Below, in pieces: positions 6,199 to 15,131 of a stretch of DNA of 34,100 bases; position 1 is the stretch's first letter; each line of letters begins with the position of its first letter. The stretch comes from Eshraghiella sp964576255 (GTDB lineage Bacteria > Bacillota > Clostridia > Lachnospirales > Lachnospiraceae). The stretch lies in the NCBI GenBank assembly GCA_964576255.1, contig CAZNUK010000017.1, positions 1 through 34,100 of the forward strand, read 5' to 3'. A program made the position numbers and the translations under genes. The notes beneath the pieces are model-generated. The model had not been told where the DNA came from. It saw nothing but the letters and a program-made list of their open reading frames with translations, and ran no database searches.

Positions 6199-7391
6199 GT
6201 AATAGCCTTCTTAGCAAGAATATAGAATTGGAAGCAACGGGAATCGGAGTGAAAAGATATATTAATATATGTCATCATCATAAGATTCCCATTAATAACA
6301 TCAGATGTATTAATAACACATATTATTTTGAAATGAATGCTGATGATTATAAATGCTCCAAAGAATATATTAAAACCACCTGTATTAAGGTGCGAATTGT
6401 AAGAAAATGGGGGACATGGTTCTGGCTTAACAATAATCGCAATCGTTATGGGCTTTTGCTAGGAATATTAATTTTTATTGGAGGATTATTTTTTCTTAGT
6501 AATTTCTTATGGAAAATAGAAATTAATGGCAATCTGTATTATTCTGATGAGGTTATTCTGGACTTTTTAACAGAGAATAATATTAAAACCGGAGCAGTCG
6601 CGCTTATAAATTCAGAAGAACTTGAAAGTGCTATAAGAGAAAGCTTTGATAAAGTAATCTGGGTATCCGTTTCTGTTGAAGGGACAAAGCTTACAATTGA
6701 TTTAAAAGAAAATAACTCCAACCCTATAATGGCGGATGAAACGGCTGTCCGTGACATAGTAGCTACAAAAGACGGGGTTGTAGAATCCATCCTTGTGAGA
6801 ACAGGAACTGCCATTGTTAAACCAGGAGATGAGGTAAAAAAAGGAGATGTGCTGGTAACCTCCAAGGTAGTATGTGCCAATGAATACGGTGAAGAAGTGA
6901 AGGTGGTATATACTAATGCGGATGCTGATATAGTAATTAACACCAGCTATGACTATACTGACATAATTAAGAGAGATTATACAGAAAAAGAATATACTGG
7001 AAATGTTATGGAAGAGGAGCTTGTAAGAATAGGAAACAGGGAAATTGAAACAAATTTTAAATGTAAATATGAAAATTATGATGTGGTGGTGGACTATACT
7101 ATAGAAAACAATTTTGTACCGATTTTATATGGATATAAATATTATAGAGAGTACAAAATAGTTAACAAAAGCTACTCAGATGAAAATCTTACTATGCTTT
7201 TAGAAGAAAATCTTAATAATTATCTTAATATTTTAATAGAAAATGGTGTTCAAATCACAGGTAATAGTGTTAAAATAGACCTGAATGGTCTCGAAGGGTG
7301 TGCAAGTGGAACAATTAATGTCAAAGAGCAGGCAATAACCTATGAAGAACCAATAATTACAGAGGAATCAGAAGGGACTAAAACAGAATGA
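6195..7391 (+). CDS. yqfD: Sporulation protein YqfD
   Basis: A 398-residue membrane protein of the YqfD family (SpoIV-type stage protein of unknown biochemical role). It has an N-terminal soluble segment, a membrane helix at about residues 85-106 (Y-G-L-L-L-G-I-L-I-F-I-G-G-L-F-F), then a large extracytoplasmic part with W-K-I-E-I-N-G-N, K-D-G-V-V-E-S-I-L-V-R-T-G and V-K-K-G-D-V-L-V motifs typical of the family. ATG 6195 has a strong AAGGAGGG site and overlaps the yqfC stop. Its own stop overlaps the phoH start at 7388. Length is normal for the family. Confidence 0.92.
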   Translation: MSNSLLSKNIELEATGIGVKRYINICHHHKIPINNIRCINNTYYFEMNADDYKCSKEYIKTTCIKVRIVRKWGTWFWLNNNRNRYGLLLGILIFIGGLFFLSNFLWKIEINGNLYYSDEVILDFLTENNIKTGAVALINSEELESAIRESFDKVIWVSVSVEGTKLTIDLKENNSNPIMADETAVRDIVATKDGVVESILVRTGTAIVKPGDEVKKGDVLVTSKVVCANEYGEEVKVVYTNADADIVINTSYDYTDIIKRDYTEKEYTGNVMEEELVRIGNREIETNFKCKYENYDVVVDYTIENNFVPILYGYKYYREYKIVNKSYSDENLTMLLEENLNNYLNILIENGVQITGNSVKIDLNGLEGCASGTINVKEQAITYEEPIITEESEGTKTE

Positions 7392-8386
7392 GTATTACAG
7401 AAAATATTATTGACATACCATTGGAGCATAGTAGAAATATTTTCGGAAATTACGATGCCTATATTAAAAAAATAGAAAAGACCCTTAAAGTTACTATAAT
7501 TATGAGGGACTCCGAGATGAAGATAATCGGAGGTGATATGGCGTGCAAAAGAGCTGCCGAGGTGTTTACAGAGCTTTTGGAGCTTTCCAAAAGAGGCAAC
7601 ACCATAACAGAACAAAATGTGGACTATGCACTTTCTTTATCAATGGAAGGTAATACGGAAGCCCTTACAGAAATAGATAAGGATATTGTGGCAAGGACAA
7701 TTACAGGTAAGCCTATTAAGCCAAAAACAATGGGACAGAAGCTATATATAGATGAAATCCGCAAGAAAATGATTGTGTTTGGAATTGGTCCAGCAGGAAC
7801 AGGTAAGACCTATCTTGCAATGGCAATGGCTATTTCTGCTTTTAAGAACAATGAGGTCAGCAGAATTATTCTTACCAGACCGGCAATTGAAGCAGGAGAG
7901 AAATTGGGTTTCCTACCAGGAGATTTACAGAGCAAAATCGACCCATATCTTAGACCTTTATATGATGCTCTGTATCAGATAATGGGGGCTGAGAGTTTTT
8001 TACACAATTCTGAAAAAGGATTAATTGAAGTTGCTCCTCTGGCATATATGCGAGGTAGAACCCTTGATAATGCATATATTATTTTGGACGAAGCACAGAA
8101 TACTACACCGGCACAGATGAAGATGTTTTTAACCAGAATTGGCTTTGGCTCTAAGGTTATTATTACCGGTGATTTAACTCAGAAGGATTTACCAAAGGAT
8201 GTTACCAGCGGACTTGATGTGGCACTTAAGGTGTTATCGGGAGTAGAAGGTATCGGAATGGTCAAATTAAGCAGTAAGGACGTGGTAAGACATCCACTGG
8301 TTCAGAAAATAGTAGAAGCATATGACCAATACGAAGCTAAGACAACAGCTTCTAAGAATACACAGGGAAGGAAACGTACCAAATGA
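7388..8386 (+). CDS. phoH: PhoH family ATPase
   Basis: A 332-residue cytoplasmic P-loop ATPase of the PhoH/YbeZ family. An N-terminal KH-like region (I-M-R-D...I-I-G-G) is followed by Walker A G-P-A-G-T-G-K-T at 134-141 and Walker B I-I-L-D-E-A-Q at 231-237, with L-T-R-P-A-I-E-A-G-E-K-L-G-F-L-P-G-D between them and I-T-G-D-L-T-Q near 260. PhoH proteins act in RNA metabolism and ribosome maturation and are commonly paired with YbeY, whose gene overlaps the stop here at 8383. The start overlaps yqfD. In B. subtilis a yqfF/pgpH gene sits between these two; it is absent here. Confidence 0.95.
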   Translation: MSITENIIDIPLEHSRNIFGNYDAYIKKIEKTLKVTIIMRDSEMKIIGGDMACKRAAEVFTELLELSKRGNTITEQNVDYALSLSMEGNTEALTEIDKDIVARTITGKPIKPKTMGQKLYIDEIRKKMIVFGIGPAGTGKTYLAMAMAISAFKNNEVSRIILTRPAIEAGEKLGFLPGDLQSKIDPYLRPLYDALYQIMGAESFLHNSEKGLIEVAPLAYMRGRTLDNAYIILDEAQNTTPAQMKMFLTRIGFGSKVIITGDLTQKDLPKDVTSGLDVALKVLSGVEGIGMVKLSSKDVVRHPLVQKIVEAYDQYEAKTTASKNTQGRKRTK

Positions 8387-8877
8387 CAATAATTCTTGAA
8401 CAGGAATATAATAAGGATTTGGGCATTAATTACGAAGAAATTGCCGATAAGGTTATTAACTATGCACTTGATTACGAAAAATGCCCTTACGAGGCGGAAA
8501 TCAGCCTTACATTAACCGATAATGATGGCATACATCAGGTTAACAAGGAATTTCGTGATATGGACAGGCCTACGGACGTTTTATCTTTCCCATTGGTGGA
8601 TTATGATGTTCCGGGAGAATTTGATTTTCTTGAAGAGATGGATGAATGTTTTAATCCTGAAACAGGGGAATTAATGCTTGGAGATATTTTAATTTCCCTT
8701 GATAAAGTAGAGGAACAGGCCAATGAATATGGACATAGCGTTACAAGGGAGTATGCTTTTTTAATTGCACACAGTATGCTTCACTTAATGGGTTATGACC
8801 ATATGGAAGAGGATGAGGCTAAGATAATGGAAAGCAAGCAGGAAGCAATTCTTAATGCTTTGAAAATTTTCAGATAA
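8383..8877 (+). CDS. ybeY: Endoribonuclease YbeY, rRNA maturation factor
   Basis: A 164-residue metal-dependent endoribonuclease that processes 16S rRNA and takes part in ribosome quality control. The zinc motif is complete: H130, H134 and H140 in H-S-M-L-H-L-M-G-Y-D-H. The upstream family motif D-R-P-T-D-V-L-S-F-P is at 61-70. It overlaps the phoH stop by four bases, so the two are probably translated together. Length and motifs are normal. Confidence 0.96.
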   Translation: MTIILEQEYNKDLGINYEEIADKVINYALDYEKCPYEAEISLTLTDNDGIHQVNKEFRDMDRPTDVLSFPLVDYDVPGEFDFLEEMDECFNPETGELMLGDILISLDKVEEQANEYGHSVTREYAFLIAHSMLHLMGYDHMEEDEAKIMESKQEAILNALKIFR

Positions 8878-8917
8878 TAGGAATATTTAATAAATAATTT
8901 GGATATATTAATATAAT

Positions 8918-9175
8918 ATGAAAAAATTATTTATTATAGGTGCTTTAATCATTGTAGCAATTGCTTGTTACACCTTTGGCTACAGCTTTTTTAGTTTTGA
9001 TGAGAATTTAATTAATTTAAAGGAAAGAGATTATGTTATGCCCCAGACCACTCCCGCCGAAGAATATAGTGAAGAGGAGACTATGCATGAGTCGGTGGAT
9101 ATTATTTATTCAATTGATGGTAGTGCAATAACATATGAATTTGATGAAGATACAACTGATAACGGAGAACAATAA
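8918..9175 (+). CDS. Small membrane-anchored acidic protein, unknown function
   Basis: An 85-residue protein starting at ATG 8918 with no clear ribosome binding site. Residues 4-27 form a hydrophobic helix (F-I-I-G-A-L-I-I-V-A-I-A-C-Y-T-F-G-Y); the cysteine at 17 has only a poor lipobox, so an uncleaved anchor is more likely. The remaining 55 or so residues are acidic (E-E-Y-S-E-E-E-T, F-D-E-D-T-T-D) and predicted to face outside. It fills the gap between ybeY and the flavoprotein gene, whose ATG overlaps its stop at 9175, so it is probably co-translated with it. I do not recognise a family. Confidence 0.65.
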   Translation: MKKLFIIGALIIVAIACYTFGYSFFSFDENLINLKERDYVMPQTTPAEEYSEEETMHESVDIIYSIDGSAITYEFDEDTTDNGEQ

Positions 9176-10386
9176 TGAGATTTGACACAATAATCATTGG
9201 GGCAGGACCGGCAGGAATGACTGCAGCAATTTTTGCAGCCAGAAAAGGCCTTAAAGTCTGCCTTGTGGAACATGAGGACCGGGTTGGCAAGAAAATCTTA
9301 TCAACCGGCAATGGCAAATGTAATATAACTAATTTAAACATGTCACCAGAATGGTATTACACCGGGAGAAAAGAGAATTTCTACAGTGTAATTGAACAGT
9401 TTATGCCGGAAAATATAATTGACTTTTTTGGCGAATTAGGTGTGCTCACTACCAATAAGAATGGATATATATATCCTCGCTCTGAACAGGCATCCATGGT
9501 GCTTGACAGCCTTAGAACAGAGCTTATCAGACTTAATATTACTGTATATACAGGTGCCGGAAATGCCACAATTACTCATTCAGACATATTTACTGTAAAG
9601 TTTGGCGATAAAGCAATTACAAGTAATAAGCTTATACTTGCCTGTGGTTCAAAATGTGCCCCTAAGACAGGGTCTGATGGCAGTGGTTATCGATACGCAA
9701 GAGATTTTGGACATTCAATTATTAAAGTAATTCCTGCCCTTGTGCAGTTAATCTGCAAAGAAAGCTTTTACAAAGAGCTTCAGGGTGTTAGATGTCAGGC
9801 GAAGCTTTCTGTAATGGTGGACAACCAGTGCATTACTACAGAACAAGGAGAATTACAGCTGACCGGTTATGGGATTTCAGGAATTCCTGTTTTTCAGTTA
9901 AGCCGAGTGGTGAAAAGAATCCTTGATAAAGGCAGAACCCCGGTCATTAAAATTGATTTTATATCAGAATACACCAATAGGGAATTACATAATTTTATAT
10001 CCGGTGTTGCGAATAATCACCCGGATATGGAGCTTTCCATGGCTCTATCAGGTATTCTTAATAAAAAACTTGCCAATGTTATTATTAAAGAATGTAATCT
10101 GAAACCATCTTTAAAATGCATTGATGTTAATTCCGACAATATTACACGTCTGGTTAATTTAATTAAGACATTTAATGTCATTCCTAAGGATACCAATGGC
10201 TTTGACAATGCCCAGGTATGTGCGGGTGGCGTGGATTTAGGAGAAATCAACCTTGATACAATGGAGTCCAAGCTTGTAAAAGGACTTTATTTTGCAGGAG
10301 AAATCTTAGACGTGGATGGCAAATGCGGAGGATATAATCTTACATGGGCATTTGCCAGCGGAAAAGTAGCAGGAGACAATCAATGA
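9175..10386 (+). CDS. NAD(P)/FAD-dependent oxidoreductase, HI0933/YhiN family
   Basis: A 403-residue flavoprotein. The N-terminal dinucleotide-binding motif G-A-G-P-A-G is at 9-14, followed by the HI0933-family hallmark V-G-K-K-I-L-S-T-G-N-G-K-C-N-I-T-N at about 38-54. The C-terminal FAD contact region (L-Y-F-A-G-E-I-L-D-V-D-G-K-C-G-G-Y-N-L-T-W-A) is near residues 370-391. Some family members are annotated as aminoacetone oxidase-like, but the physiological substrate is generally unknown. The start ATG overlaps the previous stop, with GGAG at 9164-9167, and the stop overlaps the next gene's ATG. The protein looks complete. Confidence 0.92.
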   Translation: MRFDTIIIGAGPAGMTAAIFAARKGLKVCLVEHEDRVGKKILSTGNGKCNITNLNMSPEWYYTGRKENFYSVIEQFMPENIIDFFGELGVLTTNKNGYIYPRSEQASMVLDSLRTELIRLNITVYTGAGNATITHSDIFTVKFGDKAITSNKLILACGSKCAPKTGSDGSGYRYARDFGHSIIKVIPALVQLICKESFYKELQGVRCQAKLSVMVDNQCITTEQGELQLTGYGISGIPVFQLSRVVKRILDKGRTPVIKIDFISEYTNRELHNFISGVANNHPDMELSMALSGILNKKLANVIIKECNLKPSLKCIDVNSDNITRLVNLIKTFNVIPKDTNGFDNAQVCAGGVDLGEINLDTMESKLVKGLYFAGEILDVDGKCGGYNLTWAFASGKVAGDNQ

Positions 10387-11966
10387 TTAGAATTAATCAG
10401 CTTAAATTAGATATTAGCGCACAGGTCGAACAGTTAGAAGCTCTAATTCGTAAGACTCTTAAATTAAAGCCTGATTCTAAATTTACATATGAAATTATTA
10501 AAAAGTCCATAGATGCCAGAAAAAAAGAACAACTGCTGTATGTGTACAGTATTAATGTTAGTCCAATTAATTTTTCTGAGGCAGAGATTTTAAAAAGAAT
10601 TCACAATAACAATATTATGTCAATTAACGAGGGTAAATATTGTTTTAATGTAACCAGTACTGACACAAATAGACAGATTATTATAATCGGAACCGGACCG
10701 GCAGGCTTATTTGCAGGATTGTTTCTTGCAAGGGCAGGCTTTAAACCGGTTTTATTTGAGCGTGGCAGTGCTGTGCATGAAAGAACCAAAATCGTTAATG
10801 CCTTTTGGGAAAATGGAATATTGAACACGGAGACTAATGTACAGTTTGGTGAAGGTGGCGCAGGAACTTTTTCTGACGGCAAACTTAACACAGTTGTGAA
10901 AGAAAAATCCGGCAGAATTCGTAAGGTTTTGGAGACCTTTGTGGAGTTTGGTGCACCCAGAGAGATTTTGTACGATGCAAAGCCCCATATTGGAACGGAT
11001 ATTCTTGAAAAAGTTGTTTTTAATATTAGAAACGAAATTGAAAGACTTGGTGGCAAAGTTAATTTTAATACCAAACTTACAGATATTCATGTATCAGATG
11101 GTCGAATTAAAGGTGTTACAATTAATTCCACAGAGGAATATGAATGCGATAGCCTGATTCTTGCCATTGGACATAGCGCGAGAGATACTTTTTCTATGTT
11201 AAGAGACCGAGGACTTATAATGGAAAGTAAGGCTTTTGCCGTAGGACTTAGAGTAGAACATCCTCAAAGTCTTATTAATGAATTTGCATATGGTTCTAAG
11301 AAATTAAATAATTTGCCCGTACCTTCTTATAAGGTAACAGCCAAGGCATCTAACGAAAGAGGGGTATATTCTTTTTGTATGTGCCCTGGTGGATATGTTG
11401 TTAATGCTTCTTCAGAAGAAGGTTATACCTGTGTTAATGGTATGAGTTATTCAGACAGAGGCGGTGCTAATGCAAATAGTGCCATTATTGTTACAGTATC
11501 TCCAGAAGATTTCTATTGCAATGATGTTTTAGACGGAGTAAAATTTCAAAGGGAATTAGAAAAAGCTGCATTCAGAGAAGGAAAAGGAGCAATTCCTTAT
11601 CAGCTTAATGGTGATTTTCAAAAAGGAATTTCATCAACGGGCTATAACAGTGTTATCCCTTCAACAAAAGGAAAGACTGTTCCAGCCAATTTAAGAGAAA
11701 TTCTTCCTGAATTTATATGCGAATCTGTTATTGACGGAATGAAATCTTTTGATAAAATGATAAATGGATTTGATATGTATGACGCAGTATTCTCTGGCGT
11801 GGAGAGCAGAACATCTTCACCAATTCGTATGCTTAGAGGGGACGACCTTTCTAGCGTTGGAATTATTGGAATTTACCCTTGCGGTGAAGGTGCGGGATAT
11901 GCAGGAGGAATTACCTCAGCAGCAGTGGATGGAATTAAGGTTTTTGAAGCAGTTGCTACTAGATAG
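10383..11966 (+). CDS. FAD-dependent dehydrogenase, COG2509-type
   Basis: A 527-residue flavoprotein starting at ATG 10383, which overlaps the upstream TGA; an in-frame ATG at 10344 lies inside the previous gene and is rejected. An N-terminal domain of about 95 residues with R-I-N-Q-L-K-L precedes the FAD motif I-I-G-T-G-P-A-G at 101-108, then F-G-E-G-G-A-G-T-F-S-D-G-K-L-N-T and the central V-E-H-P-Q motif. The C-terminal G-E-G-A-G-Y-A-G-G-I is the second FAD contact. This matches the uncharacterised NAD(FAD)-utilising dehydrogenases of COG2509. It is translationally coupled to a different flavoprotein family upstream and followed by proB after 11 bases. Substrate unknown. Confidence 0.9.
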   Translation: MIRINQLKLDISAQVEQLEALIRKTLKLKPDSKFTYEIIKKSIDARKKEQLLYVYSINVSPINFSEAEILKRIHNNNIMSINEGKYCFNVTSTDTNRQIIIIGTGPAGLFAGLFLARAGFKPVLFERGSAVHERTKIVNAFWENGILNTETNVQFGEGGAGTFSDGKLNTVVKEKSGRIRKVLETFVEFGAPREILYDAKPHIGTDILEKVVFNIRNEIERLGGKVNFNTKLTDIHVSDGRIKGVTINSTEEYECDSLILAIGHSARDTFSMLRDRGLIMESKAFAVGLRVEHPQSLINEFAYGSKKLNNLPVPSYKVTAKASNERGVYSFCMCPGGYVVNASSEEGYTCVNGMSYSDRGGANANSAIIVTVSPEDFYCNDVLDGVKFQRELEKAAFREGKGAIPYQLNGDFQKGISSTGYNSVIPSTKGKTVPANLREILPEFICESVIDGMKSFDKMINGFDMYDAVFSGVESRTSSPIRMLRGDDLSSVGIIGIYPCGEGAGYAGGITSAAVDGIKVFEAVATR

Positions 11967-11977
11967 AGGAGATATAT

Positions 11978-12817
11978 ATGGAAAAGAATTTTAGAGAACT
12001 ATTAAAAGATAAGAAAAAAATTGTAGTTAAAATCGGTTCTTCATCAATTACACATGAAAGTACCGGCAATATTAATTATAGAAAATTAGAAAAACTTGTT
12101 AGAGTGTTATGTGACATTAAGAATGAGGGTAAGGATATTGTTTTGGTATCTTCCGGTGCAATTGCTGTAGGAAGACAGACTGTAGGACTTAATGAAAAGC
12201 CAAAAGTATTGTCAGAGAAGCAGGCATGTGCAGCAATCGGACAGTGTCGTCTAATGATGACATACCAGAAGCTTTTTGCAGAATATAACCAGACTGCTGC
12301 CCAGATTCTTATGACCAAATACACTATTCTTAATGAGGATAGTTTAAATAATGCCAAAAACACCTTTGAAGAGTTGTTCAAATTTGGTGCCATTCCGGTT
12401 GTTAACGAAAATGACACTATATCTACATACGAAATCGAATTTGGAGATAACGACAGACTTTCAGCCCTTGTATGTGCAATGATTAATGCTGATTTACTGA
12501 TATTGTTATCAGATATTGATGGTTTATTTACCGATGATCCTAATGTTAATCCTGATGCCAGATTTATTGATGTGGTTCCAACAATCAGTGATGACATTAA
12601 GGAAATGGCAAGAGGCTCACAAAGCAGCGTAGGAACTGGTGGAATGACCGCCAAACTAACAGCAGCAACAATTGCCACAGAATCCGGAGCCGATATGGTT
12701 ATTGCTAACAGTGAGGACTTAGACGTAATTCAGAAAATTATTGATGGTGAGAACGTGGGTACACTGTTTTTGGCTAATAAGGCGGATAATTTTAATGTTA
12801 ATGATTATATATCATAG
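11978..12817 (+). CDS. proB: Glutamate 5-kinase (no PUA domain)
   Basis: A 279-residue amino-acid kinase that phosphorylates glutamate to gamma-glutamyl phosphate, the first step of proline synthesis. Visible motifs are V-K-I-G-S-S-S-I-T near the N-terminus, V-S-S-G-A-I-A-V-G, V-N-E-N-D-T-I-S, F-G-D-N-D-R-L-S-A and G-T-G-G-M-T-A-K-L. The protein ends just after the kinase domain, so it lacks the C-terminal PUA domain of the longer (~370 aa) enzymes. ATG 11978 has AGAGGAGA upstream. Its partner proA lies two genes downstream. In longer enzymes the PUA domain has been linked to feedback and oligomer behaviour, so regulation may differ. Confidence 0.95.
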   Translation: MEKNFRELLKDKKKIVVKIGSSSITHESTGNINYRKLEKLVRVLCDIKNEGKDIVLVSSGAIAVGRQTVGLNEKPKVLSEKQACAAIGQCRLMMTYQKLFAEYNQTAAQILMTKYTILNEDSLNNAKNTFEELFKFGAIPVVNENDTISTYEIEFGDNDRLSALVCAMINADLLILLSDIDGLFTDDPNVNPDARFIDVVPTISDDIKEMARGSQSSVGTGGMTAKLTAATIATESGADMVIANSEDLDVIQKIIDGENVGTLFLANKADNFNVNDYIS

Positions 12818-12828
12818 GGGTGTGTAAT

Positions 12829-13317
12829 ATGAACAGAAGAGACAAGAATAATTATTATCTTGATATAGCAGAAGCAGTATGTCAGAGAGGTACATGTCTT
12901 AGAAAGCTATACGGTGCAGTAATTGTTAAAAATGATGAGATTATTTCCACAGGTTATGTGGGAGCACCAAGAGGCAGACAAAATTGCTCAGACCTTAATT
13001 ACTGTGTTCGTGCCAAATTAGAAATTCCTCGTGGAGAGCGTTACGAATTATGCAGAAGTGTACATGCAGAACAGAATGCAATCATCAGCGCCTCCAGAGA
13101 AACCATGATGGACAGCACATTATATCTGGTCGGTTTGGAACTGCCTTCAATGGAATATGTAGAAAATGCAAATTGCTGTTCAATGTGTAAGAGAACTATT
13201 ATTAATGCCGGAATTAAGAACGTGGTTATTCGTGATAATAAGACAGATTATCGAATAATCGAAGTAAGCTCATGGATTGATAATGACGAATCAATTTTAG
13301 GAGAATTTGGATATTAA
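12829..13317 (+). CDS. dCMP deaminase family protein (ComEB-like)
   Basis: A 162-residue zinc-dependent deaminase. I use ATG 12829 after AGGGGTG; a GTG at 12820 is possible but overlaps that site. Zinc and catalytic residues are H79-A80-E81 and C117/C120 (C-C-S-M-C; the usual P before the first cysteine is a cysteine). G-A-V-I-V-K-N-D and S-T-G-Y-V-G-A-P are the family's nucleotide-pocket strands. It probably converts dCMP to dUMP for dTTP synthesis, though related cytosine or RNA deaminases cannot be excluded by motif alone. It lies between proB and the folate gene; its stop overlaps the next ATG. Confidence 0.88.
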   Translation: MNRRDKNNYYLDIAEAVCQRGTCLRKLYGAVIVKNDEIISTGYVGAPRGRQNCSDLNYCVRAKLEIPRGERYELCRSVHAEQNAIISASRETMMDSTLYLVGLELPSMEYVENANCCSMCKRTIINAGIKNVVIRDNKTDYRIIEVSSWIDNDESILGEFGY

Positions 13318-13880
13318 TGATTACCAAAAAAGAAGCTCGTCAAATTGTCTCAATAGAGAGGAAAAAAATGTCAGAAGCCACTTGTATAGAGCGTTCAGGG
13401 GTAATTTTTGACATACTGATTACACTTAGTGAATTCAAACAATCTAAGCTGTTATTAATATATTCAGCCATTCGTAATGAGGTTAATACAGAATTATTAT
13501 TAAATTATGCCTTTGATAATAATATAAGGGTTGCATTACCAAGAGTTATTGGAAGCAATATGTGTTTCTATGAAATAACAGGACCAAACGACCTAAGAAA
13601 CGGGTATATGGGCATTTTAGAGCCTATAGAAGGCTTGCCTGAATGTATTTCTAATGAGGGCGTAATAATTGTTCCCGGTAATGCTTTTGACCAAAAATGT
13701 CACAGGACAGGTTATGGTAAAGGTTTTTACGACAGGTATTTAGAAAAACATCCTAATCTTACCAAAATTGGTCTTGCCTTTGATTTTCAGCTTTTTGATG
13801 AGCTTGAATCAGATTGTTATGATATACCAATGGATTATGTAATAACAGAAAAATTAATTATAAAGAGGGAATTAATATGA
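13317..13880 (+). CDS. 5-formyltetrahydrofolate cyclo-ligase
   Basis: A 187-residue enzyme that uses ATP to convert 5-formyl-THF to 5,10-methenyl-THF, returning folate to the one-carbon pool. The diagnostic motif G-Y-G-K-G-F-Y-D-R is at 132-140, with the N-terminal basic K-K-E-A-R and the S-A-I-R-N-E-V-N-T substrate segment near 50-58. The ATG overlaps the upstream deaminase stop at 13317, and its stop overlaps proA's ATG at 13877, so the set is tightly coupled. With the dCMP deaminase it suggests a link to thymidylate and folate metabolism. Confidence 0.94.
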   Translation: MITKKEARQIVSIERKKMSEATCIERSGVIFDILITLSEFKQSKLLLIYSAIRNEVNTELLLNYAFDNNIRVALPRVIGSNMCFYEITGPNDLRNGYMGILEPIEGLPECISNEGVIIVPGNAFDQKCHRTGYGKGFYDRYLEKHPNLTKIGLAFDFQLFDELESDCYDIPMDYVITEKLIIKRELI

Positions 13881-15121
13881 CAGAATTAGAATTAATGGGC
13901 GAAAAGGCAGTAAAAGCAAGTAGAGAAACTGCCAGACTTAAAATTAACGATAAGAATAATGCTTTAACAGCTATTGCAGATGCCATAGTAAATGCAACAG
14001 ATGAAATTCTTGCTGCCAATGCCATAGATATGGAAAATGGCGAGAAAGCAGGGATGAAGCAGGGGCTTCTTGACAGACTTAAGCTTACTCCGGACAGAAT
14101 TGTTCAGATGTCCGACGGAATCAGACAAGTTGTAACCCTTGATGACCCTGTAGGAGAAGTAATAGGTATGTGGAAAAGACCAAATGGTCTTACAATTGGA
14201 CAGAAGAGAGTTCCTATGGGTGTAATAGGAATTATCTACGAATCCCGTCCCAATGTAACTCTTGATGCATTCGGACTTTGCTTTAAAGCAGGAAATGCAG
14301 TTATTTTAAAGGGTGGAAGTGATGCCATTAATTCCAATATGGCAATTGTAAAAGTAATCAAAAATGCCTTGGCAGGTTGTAATATTAATCCCGACAGCAT
14401 TCAGCTTATTGAAAGCACCGACAGAGCTGTTACAACAGAATTTATGCACCTTAACGAATATGTGGATGTACTTATCCCAAGAGGCGGTGCAGGTCTTATT
14501 AAGGCTGTTGTTAACAATGCCACAATCCCTGTAATTGAGACAGGAACCGGTAACTGCCATGTGTATGTGGACAGTAACTGTGATTTTAATATGGCACTTG
14601 ATATAATCGAGAATGCCAAGACACAGCGTATTGGTGTGTGCAACGCCTGCGAATCGCTTTTAGTACACAGACAGATTGCCGATACTTTTATACCTCTTTT
14701 AGCTGAAAGACTTTTTTCCAAAAATGTAGAAATCAGAGGAGATGAACAATCAAGATTTATTGTTCCGTCTCTTACAGAGGCCACCGAAGAGGATTATGGT
14801 ACAGAATATCTTGATTATATCGTATCTCTTAAAATAGTAGATAATATTGATGAGGCAATTGACCATATTAATAAATACAACACAGGACATTCTGAAACTA
14901 TTGTTACTAATGATTATAATAATTCACAGAAGTTTTTAGATGAAGTGGATGCAGCAGCAGTATATGTTAATGCCTCCACCAGATTTACTGATGGCTTTGA
15001 GTTTGGTTTTGGTGCAGAAATCGGAATCAGCACTCAGAAGCTTCATGCAAGAGGTCCTATGGGACTTAAAGAATTAACCACTACTAAATACATAATATAC
15101 GGCAATGGCCAGATTAGATAA
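13877..15121 (+). CDS. proA: Gamma-glutamyl phosphate reductase
   Basis: A 414-residue aldehyde-dehydrogenase-fold enzyme that reduces gamma-glutamyl phosphate with NADPH to glutamate semialdehyde, the second step of proline synthesis. The catalytic cysteine is C258 in N-A-C-E-S-L-L. Other family motifs are I-Y-E-S-R-P-N-V-T-L-D-A near 115-126, I-P-R-G-G-A-G-L-I near 196, E-T-G-T-G-N-C-H near 217 and R-G-P-M-G-L-K-E-L near the C-terminus. ATG 13877 follows AGAGGGA. Length and motifs are normal. It is separated from proB by two unrelated metabolic genes. Confidence 0.97.
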   Translation: MTELELMGEKAVKASRETARLKINDKNNALTAIADAIVNATDEILAANAIDMENGEKAGMKQGLLDRLKLTPDRIVQMSDGIRQVVTLDDPVGEVIGMWKRPNGLTIGQKRVPMGVIGIIYESRPNVTLDAFGLCFKAGNAVILKGGSDAINSNMAIVKVIKNALAGCNINPDSIQLIESTDRAVTTEFMHLNEYVDVLIPRGGAGLIKAVVNNATIPVIETGTGNCHVYVDSNCDFNMALDIIENAKTQRIGVCNACESLLVHRQIADTFIPLLAERLFSKNVEIRGDEQSRFIVPSLTEATEEDYGTEYLDYIVSLKIVDNIDEAIDHINKYNTGHSETIVTNDYNNSQKFLDEVDAAAVYVNASTRFTDGFEFGFGAEIGISTQKLHARGPMGLKELTTTKYIIYGNGQIR

Positions 15122-15131
15122 GGAGAATAAT

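Noticed and set aside
8912..8917. TATAAT just before the 8918 gene
   Set aside because: No matching -35, and it ends at the start codon, so a transcript from it would begin inside the gene.
10344..10382. Upstream ATG for the COG2509-type gene
   Set aside because: It lies inside the previous gene; the ATG at 10383 makes the usual stop/start overlap and begins the normal N-terminus.
12076..12678. 200-codon open frame on the - strand
   Set aside because: It is antisense to proB, has no family features, and is rich in Ser and Leu as expected of a shadow of an AT-rich gene.
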